A DNA stretch of 13,915 bases from the NCBI GenBank assembly GCA_043730365.1, contig JAYTKJ010000918.1, positions 1 to 13,915 of the forward strand. Direction: 5' to 3'. Of the stretch, positions 8,153-13,915 are shown one piece after another. Below the pieces are notes generated by a model that saw only the letters and a list, made by a program, of their open reading frames with translations, made no database searches and was not told where the DNA came from. Position 1 is the first letter of the stretch, and each line of letters begins with the position of its first letter. The position numbers were made by a program, and so were the translations under genes. Origin of the DNA: VFZP01 sp043730365. Its GTDB lineage: Bacteria; Acidobacteriota; Terriglobia; Bryobacterales; Bryobacteraceae.

Positions 8153-8227
8153 CGCCTTCACAACATACCATCGCCGTCGACGCCAGCCCACCGACCCCGC
8201 ATTGCGGCCGCCACCCGAACCGAGCCG

Positions 8228-8233
8228 CATAAT
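8228..8233 (+). promoter_or_regulatory. Possible -10 box of the HEAT-repeat/sensor operon
   Basis: CATAAT differs from the TATAAT consensus at one base and ends 6 bp before the ATG at 8240, so the start codon would lie about where transcription begins. The gene has no Shine-Dalgarno sequence, which fits a leaderless mRNA. The only -35-like hexamer (TTGCGG, 8202-8207) is 20 bp upstream, longer than ideal. Confidence 0.3.
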
Positions 8234-8239
8234 AAGACT

Positions 8240-9511
8240 ATGCGGTTCTTCCTCACGCTGATGCTGGCCGCGGCCACGTTGTACGGCCAAGCCGACAGCA
8301 AACAGAAAATCAAGACGGCCCGCGACCTTTACAAGAAGAGCGGCGCGTCGGCGCTGTCCGAATTGCGCGGCTATCTCAAAGACGCCGATCCGGCCGTACG
8401 GCGCGAAGCGGCGAGATTGATCGTGGAGGCCGGCACGCCGGCGAGTCTCGATGCGCTGGTCGAGGCTTCACAAGACGCCGACGCCGAAGTGCAGATTCGC
8501 GCGCTCGCAGGCCTGGTGAACTTCTACGTTCCCGGCTACGCCAATCGCGGCAGCGTGTTGGGGCGGGCCGGGCACAGTCTCAAGGGCAAATTCACCGACA
8601 CCAACGATCTGGTGATGGAGCGCTATATGGTGGTGCGGCCCGAAGTGCTCGATGCAGTAACGCGCCTGGTGGCAAGTGGGGCCAACCTCGATGCACGAGC
8701 GGCAGCGGCCAGAGCGGCGGGCGTGCTGCGGGTGGGCAAAGCGGTGCCGGCGCTCACCGAGGCGGCGCGTAGCAAGGAAAGCGCGCTATTGTACGAGGCC
8801 TTGGTCGCGCTGCAGAAAATTGGCGACCCGTCGGCCGCGCCCGGCATCGCCTTCCTGCTCCAGGATCTCAACGAGCGCGTGCAGGTGGCGGCTATCGAAA
8901 CCACCGGCTTGTTGCGCAACAGGTCCGCGCTGCCGGGACTGCGCGAAGCCCTGACACGCGCACGCAATGAAAAGGTGCGCGCCGCTGCGCTGTCGGCGAT
9001 CTCCATGATTCCCGACGCCGCCAATCGCAGCCTCTACGAGACGTACCTGACCGACAAGGACGACGATACGCGCGCCTCAGCCGCCGAGGGCTTTGCGCGG
9101 CTGGGCAACGCGGCCGATCGCGAGCGCCTCATGCAGGCCTTCGAGGCCGAGGCCAAGATGAAACCACGCCTGGCGATGGCTTTCGCCGCTACGGCGCTGG
9201 GCGAGCGTTCCACCGGAGAACTGGCGCCGTTCACTTACTTGATAAACGCGCTCAACTCGTCGTCCTGGCGTGGCGTGGCTTTCGCCTATCTGGAAGAAGT
9301 GGCGCGCCACAAGGAGCCGCGGACGTTTCTCGCCGGCGGCCTCGCGCAGCGCAACAAAGCGGAAAAAATAGAGCTGGCCAACATCCTGGCCCGCAGCGGC
9401 GACAACGAGACGGCGGCGGCGCTTGAGCAGCTCTCGCACGACCCGGATTCAACTGTCGCCGAGGCTGGTGCGCGCGCCCTGCGCAATTTACGGGCGCGGC
9501 TGACGCCGTAG
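8240..9511 (+). CDS. Exported HEAT-repeat protein
   Basis: The 423-residue protein begins with a signal peptide (MRFFLTLMLAAATLYGQ, cleavage near 16-20). The rest is an array of HEAT/PBS-lyase-type helical repeats. Examples are LKDADPAVRREAARLIVEAG (46-65), SQDADAEVQIRALAGL (77-92), a pair around 185-255 (YEALVALQKIGDPSAAP, VQVAAIETTGLLRNRSALPG) and TDKDDDTRASAAEGFARLGN (271-290). A last repeat lies near 390-420. Such arrays form curved protein-binding scaffolds; no catalytic motif is visible. The stop codon is only 12 bp before the histidine kinase ATG, so it probably forms one transcription unit with the two-component genes and may act in the periplasm as a partner of that sensor (inference). 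The ATG lacks a Shine-Dalgarno sequence. Confidence 0.85.
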   Translation: MRFFLTLMLAAATLYGQADSKQKIKTARDLYKKSGASALSELRGYLKDADPAVRREAARLIVEAGTPASLDALVEASQDADAEVQIRALAGLVNFYVPGYANRGSVLGRAGHSLKGKFTDTNDLVMERYMVVRPEVLDAVTRLVASGANLDARAAAARAAGVLRVGKAVPALTEAARSKESALLYEALVALQKIGDPSAAPGIAFLLQDLNERVQVAAIETTGLLRNRSALPGLREALTRARNEKVRAAALSAISMIPDAANRSLYETYLTDKDDDTRASAAEGFARLGNAADRERLMQAFEAEAKMKPRLAMAFAATALGERSTGELAPFTYLINALNSSSWRGVAFAYLEEVARHKEPRTFLAGGLAQRNKAEKIELANILARSGDNETAAALEQLSHDPDSTVAEAGARALRNLRARLTP

Positions 9512-9523
9512 TAGTGTCCACGT

Positions 9524-11392
9524 ATGCCTCCGAACACCGCCGGGTTCACTGCAACGGCTGGGACGGTCCTGGTCAACACGATCGGCCATCTCGCCGGTGC
9601 GCTGGTGTTCGCGCTCAGTCTCTACTTCCTGTTGGCGGCTACTTACAAAGGACGCCGCCCGGCCAGCCGCCTCTCGCTCGCCGCCGCCTCGCTCGCTTTC
9701 CTGTGGAACTTCGCTTCGCTCGCCGTGCTGGCCTGCCGCGAGTTTGGCTGGCCGGGCGCCGGGTTTTCCGTGGCGGTGAGCACGTCGGCGCTGAGCCTGC
9801 TCCCTGCGGTGTTGCTCAATCTGGCGCTCGGTCCGCGACTTGGCTGGATCGTACGCGTGGGCTATTTGCTGGGAGCGGCGGCGGTGCTAATGCACGCAGT
9901 CGAGAATTTTGTGCCGGGCGTGTCGCACCAATCGGCGCTTGCCTTCACCACGCTGGGGTTCGGCGCGCTCACCATCGCCGCCACGGGGAACCTGTTGAGG
10001 CAGGGGGCGGCCGCCGCCGAGCGCGGCGCCACCTCGCGTTTGGTGGGCTCGATGGCGCTGTTCCTCTTCGCTGTTTCACTGGTGCACGTGGGGGCCGAAG
10101 AGCACTCCGGCGGCGCGCTTGAAATCCTGGCCCACCATGGCGGGATAGCCCTGGCGCTGATTGTACTGCTGCAGGATTATCGGTTTGTTCTGCTCGATTC
10201 GTTTGTGCGGGTCCTGGCCAATCTGACCTTGGCCGGCGGTTTCATCCTGCTGGCGTCGCGATGGATTGAGGCAGCGTTGACGGCGACGGTGACACCGTTC
10301 CTGCGCGGGACGGCGTTTGTCGGCCTCGTGCTGCTCTTGTGGCTGTACAGCGAACTGCGCCAACGTCTACAGATTCTGCTAACTAGCCTGGTGTTCGGAC
10401 GCCGGGGCTACGAGCGCCTGACGGCCGAAGCCGATCACGAAGCCGCTTATCTGGAGGCCGCCGGTCGCGAGTTGGCAGCGTTTCTGCGCGCCGAATTGCG
10501 CCCCGCGGATCCGGCCTTGACCAGCGGGCTTGCACTCAACGGTCCGGCGTCAGTAGGGGAGTTGGGCGCCACGCGGCGCGAGGGGCTGGAGGCGGCTGGC
10601 GTCGAAGCGATCGTGCCCGTGCGCCTGCCGGCCGGCGAAATCCACCATCTGCTACTTGGCTATCGCGCCGGCGGGCGCCGCTATCTTAGTGAAGACTTCC
10701 GCGCCGCCGAACGGTTGGCCGCGCAGATCTCTGAGCGTGTAGAGATGTTCCGCTCGGCCGAATTGCGGCGGCTCGTGACGCAGGCCGAACTGCGCGCGCT
10801 GGAGTCGCAAATCCAGCCGCACTTCCTGTTCAACGTCCTCAATACGCTCTACGGCCTGATCCCGCGCCAGGCGGAGGCCGCGCGCAGCACGGTGCTCAAC
10901 CTGGCGGACCTGCTCCGTTACCACTTGAAGCAGGACCGCACCTTCATTGCGCTCGAAGAGGAGTTGCACACCGTCGAGGCGTACCTCGAGATTGAAAAGC
11001 TGCGGCTTGGTGACCGGTTGCGTGTGCGGCTCCACGTGGATCCGGCGGCGCGCACGGCATTGATTCCCGTGCTGTCGCTCGAGCCGCTGGTGGAGAACGC
11101 GGTGAAGCACGCGGTGGCGGCGCGTGCCGAAGGTGGTGAGGTGACGGTGCGAGCCACGCGCATGGCTGATGGCGCTGTAAAGGTGCGAGTGGAGGATACC
11201 GGCCCGGGTTTTGTTCAACAGCAGGCCGAGGGAGGAGGCGGCGGGGGCGTGGGTCTAGCCAACGTACGCCGGCGTCTCGAGCTCTGCTACGGCACATCGG
11301 CGGGCTCGTTGAGCATCGAGTCTTCGCCGCAAGGTTCGGCCGTGGAGTTTACCGTGCCCGCTGCTTCCTCCAAGGAGATGGCCGCCGCGTGA
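9524..11392 (+). CDS. LytS/YehU-type sensor histidine kinase with multi-helix membrane domain and GAF-like domain
   Basis: The 622-residue protein has about eight hydrophobic helices in its first 280 residues (for example 14-40, 48-71, 81-103, 107-129, 137-158, 172-190, 226-246, 259-277). A GAF-like domain follows at roughly 295-410, ending in YLSEDFRAAERLAAQISERV. The His_kinase/HATPase pair comes next: phospho-acceptor motif ESQIQPHFLFNVLNTL (427-442, His433), N box PLVENAVKH (521-529), G1 EDTGPGF (557-563) and a Gly-rich lid ending in GVGLANVRRRLEL. The QPHFLFN motif is typical of LytS-family kinases that work with LytTR regulators. The membrane domain is not an obvious 5TM-5TMR_LYT, so the signal is unknown. 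No Shine-Dalgarno sequence precedes the ATG; translation may depend on the HEAT gene 12 bp upstream. The stop overlaps the regulator start by 4 bp (GTGA). Confidence 0.92.
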   Translation: MPPNTAGFTATAGTVLVNTIGHLAGALVFALSLYFLLAATYKGRRPASRLSLAAASLAFLWNFASLAVLACREFGWPGAGFSVAVSTSALSLLPAVLLNLALGPRLGWIVRVGYLLGAAAVLMHAVENFVPGVSHQSALAFTTLGFGALTIAATGNLLRQGAAAAERGATSRLVGSMALFLFAVSLVHVGAEEHSGGALEILAHHGGIALALIVLLQDYRFVLLDSFVRVLANLTLAGGFILLASRWIEAALTATVTPFLRGTAFVGLVLLLWLYSELRQRLQILLTSLVFGRRGYERLTAEADHEAAYLEAAGRELAAFLRAELRPADPALTSGLALNGPASVGELGATRREGLEAAGVEAIVPVRLPAGEIHHLLLGYRAGGRRYLSEDFRAAERLAAQISERVEMFRSAELRRLVTQAELRALESQIQPHFLFNVLNTLYGLIPRQAEAARSTVLNLADLLRYHLKQDRTFIALEEELHTVEAYLEIEKLRLGDRLRVRLHVDPAARTALIPVLSLEPLVENAVKHAVAARAEGGEVTVRATRMADGAVKVRVEDTGPGFVQQQAEGGGGGGVGLANVRRRLELCYGTSAGSLSIESSPQGSAVEFTVPAASSKEMAAA

Positions 11393-12123
11393 GAACCCTG
11401 ATTGCCGACGACGAACCAGTGGCCCGGCAGATCCTGCGCGAGCATCTGGAGCATTTCCCGGCCATTGAGATTGTCGGCGAAGCCGCGTCCGGCGCTGAGG
11501 TGGTGGCCGAGGTGAACCGTCTGAATCCAGACCTGCTGTTTCTCGATATCAACATGCCGCAGCTCGATGGCTTCGCCGCGCTGAAGGCGCTCAAGGGCGC
11601 TTCGGCGCCCGCCGTGATCTTCGTCACCGCGCATCAGGACCGGGCCCTCGACGCCTTCAACGTCGGGGCCGCCGACTACCTCCTGAAGCCGATCCGCAGT
11701 GAACGTCTGGCGGCGGCGATTGACCGCGTCGTCGCTGCCCGCTTAAAGTTGGCTCCTCCTCCAGCGGCGGCGGCAAAACCGGCCGAGCCGCTCCGCCGCA
11801 TTGCCGCCCGCCAGGGATCCGACATTCACATGCTTGATCACGCCGAAGTGATCGCCTTCCAGGCCGAAGGCGAAGCCGTGTATGTTATCTCCACCCGCGG
11901 CCGCTTCGAGATGGGCTCCGCCACCTTGCGCGAACTTGAAGCGCGTCTCCCGTCGCCCGAATTCCGGCGCATTCACCGGGGTGCCATCATCAACACCAAC
12001 CATATCCGGAAAATCTCGCCCCTGTCGAGCAAACGCTGGCTGCTCAAAATGTCGAATGGGTCCGAGATGATCGTCAGCAAACGGTTGACGGGAGTGATTC
12101 GCGGGGAAATAGGCATCGCTTGA
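11389..12123 (+). CDS. LytTR-family response regulator
   Basis: This 244-residue protein has a receiver domain (1-118) with the acidic pair Asp7/Asp8, phospho-acceptor Asp53 in FLDINMP, Thr80 and Lys100 in LLKP. A Pro/Ala-rich linker follows (121-135). The LytTR DNA-binding domain (about 137-243) contains FRRIHRGAIINTNHIRKI (192-209), a hallmark of the family. LytTR proteins bind pairs of short direct repeats and activate genes for cell-envelope, exopolysaccharide or virulence functions. The GTG start at 11389 overlaps the kinase stop, showing translational coupling, so this is the cognate partner of the upstream sensor. A small inverted repeat (TTGAG/CTCAA) spans the stop codon, but no terminator with a T-run follows. 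Confidence 0.94.
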   Translation: MRTLIADDEPVARQILREHLEHFPAIEIVGEAASGAEVVAEVNRLNPDLLFLDINMPQLDGFAALKALKGASAPAVIFVTAHQDRALDAFNVGAADYLLKPIRSERLAAAIDRVVAARLKLAPPPAAAAKPAEPLRRIAARQGSDIHMLDHAEVIAFQAEGEAVYVISTRGRFEMGSATLRELEARLPSPEFRRIHRGAIINTNHIRKISPLSSKRWLLKMSNGSEMIVSKRLTGVIRGEIGIA

Positions 12124-12143
12124 GTCTCGCTCAATAGGGTGAC

Positions 12144-12209
12144 GGCCGAGAGCGGCCCAATGCAGGCGTGCAAACGCCGGGCACCCCGCAACCAGGCTCC
12201 GTTGCCTGG
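12144..12209. repeat. Cluster of three perfect small stem-loops
   Basis: Three perfect inverted repeats follow each other within 66 bp. GGCCG-AGAG-CGGCC lies at 12144-12157, GGCGT-GCAA-ACGCC at 12165-12178 and CCAGGC-TCCGTT-GCCTGG at 12192-12209. The first two have tetraloops. None is followed by a T-run on either strand, so they are not classical intrinsic terminators. They lie between the regulator stop and the transposon region. They could be REP-like hairpins, which some IS110/IS1111 elements use as targets, a Rho-independent-like stop lacking the T-tract, or part of the element's own RNA. Confidence 0.55.
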
Positions 12210-12235
12210 CCGTCGGTTGTCATGTCCCAAAAATC

Positions 12236-12244
12236 GCTTGGCCG
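12236..12244 (+). repeat. Candidate sub-terminal inverted repeat, transposase 3' side
   Basis: GCTTGGCCG is the reverse complement of CGGCCAAGC at 13853-13861 on the other side of the transposase gene. It is offered as a possible IS1111-like sub-terminal repeat. The short length makes coincidence quite possible. Confidence 0.25.
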
Positions 12245-12282
12245 GCCGCCCCAGGTGACGAATTTAGTCCTAACTAACTTTT

Positions 12283-12386
12283 GAGGAACACGCGCAAGAC
12301 GGACTCGCTTCGGCGCGGCATCGCGAGTCTGTTCCTCGCGGTTTGGCACCGCGCCTACGCGGCCTTTGCGCTTTTCAGGAACCTCT
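12283..12386 (-). ncRNA. Candidate IS110/IS1111 guide RNA (bridge/seek RNA) downstream of the transposase
   Basis: Read in transposase orientation, this segment starts 25 bases after the corrected stop codon and is dense in pairing options. (a) GTTCCT (plus-strand AGGAAC 12377-12382) can pair with AGGAAC (plus-strand GTTCCT 12331-12336). (b) The same AGGAAC, as part of GAGGAACA, can instead pair with TGTTCCTC (plus strand 12330-12337 with 12283-12290); this 8-bp stem continues into a 7-bp GACTCGC/GCGAGTC stem (12302-12308 with 12323-12329) across a one-sided 11-nt bulge, closed by a 14-nt loop. (c) Two competing small hairpins use 12337-12353 and 12349-12362. (d) GGCGCGG near hairpin (c) is complementary to CCGCGCC in the 14-nt loop (12349-12355 with 12312-12318). 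IS1111-type elements are known to encode their guide RNA on this side of the transposase. That it is transcribed and acts as a guide is inference. Confidence 0.4.
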
Positions 12387-12411
12387 AGTATGAGCCTTCT
12401 TTATCAGTAAG

Positions 12412-13826
12412 TTAAGCAGCAGCCTCCAAGGGCGCGAGTTTGTAGCCGCGTTGAGCAGCTTGTTTTTGGAGGCGCGCTTCGATACGCTTGTCGCGCATGG
12501 CATCGCGTTGCGCCCAAAAGCGAAGCATCATACTCGACCTGCTTGTTCACCATCGTGTAAAAGATGATGGCGATCTTGTGGGCGGTGGCGGTGGTGGCCG
12601 CAGCCGGTCCCAACTTCGCTTTCATGCGGCGCAGGTAGTCGCCCAGGGGCGTCTTGTCTCGATGGAGGGAATGCGCCGCCAGTCGGAATAACGTCCGGGC
12701 GCGATTCTTGGTACGGCGAGGGCCACGCCACAGCACCTTGCCTCCGCTGATGTCATTGTCGGGACATAATCCGAGCCAGGAAACGAAGTGCGCGGCGGTG
12801 GGCCATCGCGACATATCCCGCCCCACCTCGCTGAACAGCATGAAGACCAGCATCATCAGTCCAGGGATCTGGGTCAGATCCACGCCGAAGAGCTTATAGG
12901 CCTCGGTCCGCATGTCGAAGTCCGGACTGCCGCTCTTCCTCTTGCGCCGGCACTGCTTCTGCTTCCGATCCTCCGGCAGGGGCTTGGCTTCGGGGTCCAC
13001 TTTCGGCTCGAACGCGACCACCAGCTTCTCGATTTCCTGGTCACATTCGTTGATCTGGTCCCGATAGCTCCGATACAGCGACAGCCTCTGTTTGAGCGCG
13101 AGGATATGTTCGCTTCGCCAAGTGCCCTCCCGCGATTTCCGGATGGTCTCCTCGGGGGGCCTTGATGCGTGGGTCCCGCAACTTGGCCAGCACCGCCGGA
13201 TCGCGCTCCCCGGCCACGATAGCATCCAAGATCGCCAACCCGGTCAGGCCAGTGATATCGGAGATGACGTGTTGGAACTGCACATTCATCTGGGTGAGGG
13301 CCTTCTGCATGTGCTGCACGTGCTGACTGGCCATGTCGACCAGATCGTTGCGATGCCGCATCAGTGAACGTACCGCCCGCACCTCGCTCTCCGGCCGGAA
13401 CGCCGCATGCAGCAGTCCCATCGAATGCAGATATTGGATCCACTGGCACTCGTGAAAATCCGTGCGCTTGCCTGGGACGTTCTTCATGTTCCTCGGATTG
13501 ACCAGGCACACTTTGAGGCCATGCTGTTCGAACACATCGTACACCGGAATCCAGTACACTCCGGTGGATTCCATCGCCACCGTGGTCACACCGCAACGTG
13601 CCAGCCACTCGGCCATCTCGTGCAGTTCGCTGGTAAACGTGCCGCACCGGCGGACCGGATGCTCATCCCGGTCCGCCGGCACACTTACGTAGATCTCCCG
13701 CGCCCCAAAATCGCAGCCCCCGGCATTCGGTTCAAACACCGGCGGCTCAACCTGCTTGGACTTGGGTCCCTTACGGCCTGCCACGCGGGGTCCGGTGGCG
13801 GCTGGCTGCTGATCCTGTTTTGACAC
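12412..13826 (-). pseudogene. IS110-family transposase (DEDD/Tnp_20), disrupted by two frameshifts
   Basis: Two overlapping frames together spell one IS110 transposase of about 470 residues. The N-terminal RuvC-like part carries Asp39 (GCDFG), Glu86 (MESTGVYW), Asp123 and Glu126 (TDFHECQW); the usual fourth Asp is Glu here. The C-terminal Tnp_20 part contains IPGLMMLVFMLFSEVG, WLGLCPDNDISGGK with the presumed catalytic Ser, and LFRLAAHSLHRDKTPLGDYL. The frame is lost in the G6 run at 13154-13159: removing one G joins KAP directly to EETIRKS. It is lost again in the A4 run at 12516-12519: removing one A gives WAQRDAMRDKRIEARL, then a tail ending PLEAAA and TAA at 12412-12414. The start is the GTG at 13826, preceded by AAAGGAG (13835-13841) with 8 bp spacing; the TTG at 13859 has no such site. 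The gene is inactive as read unless the indels are sequencing errors or are bypassed by slippage. Confidence 0.9.
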
Positions 13827-13852
13827 TACACCTGCTCCTTTGTTCGAGCAGA

Positions 13853-13861
13853 CGGCCAAGC
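13853..13861 (+). repeat. Candidate sub-terminal inverted repeat, transposase 5' side
   Basis: CGGCCAAGC is the inverted partner of GCTTGGCCG at 12236-12244. It lies about 27 bp upstream of the chosen GTG start, which would fit the short 5' end of IS1111-type elements. Confidence 0.25.
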
Positions 13862-13877
13862 CGCGCAGAAGAAATAC

Positions 13878-13915
13878 TCTTTTGATCGGAATCAGCCGGA
13901 GTGGTGAACCGGCCG
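13878..13915. other. Right-edge sequence resembling IS21-family terminal repeats
   Basis: The last bases read CTTTTGATCGGAATCAGC and then GGAGTGGTGAACCGGCCG. The combination of GATCGGAATCA and GGTGAACCGGCC recalls the repeated blocks at the ends of IS21-family elements (GATTCCGATC, GGCCGGTTCACC on the other strand). No coding sequence is visible here and the window stops, so this is only a hint that the IS110 element lies beside or inside another mobile element. Confidence 0.2.

Larger units (their letters stand above)
12236..13861 (-). mobile_element. IS110-family insertion sequence (boundaries approximate)
   Basis: The region holds a degenerate IS110-family transposase gene plus about 170 bp of 3' non-coding DNA. 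A 9-bp inverted repeat, GCTTGGCCG at 12236-12244 and CGGCCAAGC at 13853-13861, brackets it and gives a length of about 1.63 kb, normal for the family. IS110-family elements lack true terminal inverted repeats, but the IS1111 branch has short sub-terminal ones. A 9-bp match in GC-rich DNA could be chance, so the ends are tentative. The short 5' non-coding end and longer, structured 3' end fit the IS1111-type arrangement better than the IS110-type one. Confidence 0.5.

Noticed and set aside
8153..8290. N-terminal extension of the HicB-like frame
   Set aside because: The extra residues are basic and low in complexity, run into the divergent HEAT gene, and precede a typical HicB start (MKFTAVYV).
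9514..10122. 202-residue plus-strand frame starting at the end of the HEAT gene
   Set aside because: It is an out-of-frame shadow of the histidine kinase membrane region; composition is Arg/Gly/Ala-rich without helices.
12261..12420. Integron attC-like core sites (GTTAAGC near 12411, TAAC near 12271)
   Set aside because: The GTTAAGC lies in the transposase stop region, there is no paired simple-site architecture and no integrase or gene cassettes.
13092..13823. Plus-strand frames of 91 and 138 residues over the transposase
   Set aside because: They are antisense shadows of the IS110 transposase pseudogene.

Overview
The window looks like chromosomal DNA of an Acidobacteriota member, probably of the Solibacter/Bryobacter type. 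This is inferred from gene content: high GC, a Ser/Thr kinase fused to a TolB/PD40-type propeller, a secreted S9 peptidase with the same kind of propeller, a secreted HEAT-repeat protein and a LytS/LytTR pair. No 16S rRNA or other marker gene is present to confirm it.

Layout. Bases 2-94 hold the 3' tail of an unidentified gene. Bases 128-1114 encode an FkbM-type SAM methyltransferase with an N-terminal hydrophobic segment. Bases 1198-2289 encode a medium-chain (MDR) dehydrogenase that overlaps an RraA/HMG-aldolase-like enzyme (2280-2981) by 10 bp, forming a small catabolic-looking operon. Bases 3039-5144 encode an exported S9 prolyl-oligopeptidase-family peptidase. It converges with a membrane Ser/Thr protein kinase on the minus strand (5279-7873). 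Behind the kinase lies a solitary HicB-like antitoxin gene (7961-8152, minus). Divergent from it runs a three-gene plus-strand operon: secreted HEAT-repeat protein (8240-9511), polytopic LytS/YehU-type histidine kinase with a GAF-like domain (9524-11392) and LytTR response regulator (11389-12123). The last two overlap by 4 bp.

The right end is a mobile-element region. Three perfect small hairpins sit at 12144-12209. A structured 3' non-coding segment follows (12283-12386). Then comes an IS110-family (DEDD/Ser) transposase gene on the minus strand (12412-13826), broken by two +1 indels, each in a short homopolymer. The final bases carry a motif reminiscent of IS21-family termini.

The most interesting signal is the segment directly downstream of the transposase. 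In the transposase-sense orientation it has nested and mutually exclusive stems and a possible loop-to-strand pairing, in the place where IS1111-type members of the IS110 family encode their guide (bridge/seek) RNA. Other points worth checking are the HEAT/LytS/LytTR operon as a possible three-part envelope sensor, and an MDR dehydrogenase that seems to lack two of its catalytic zinc ligands.
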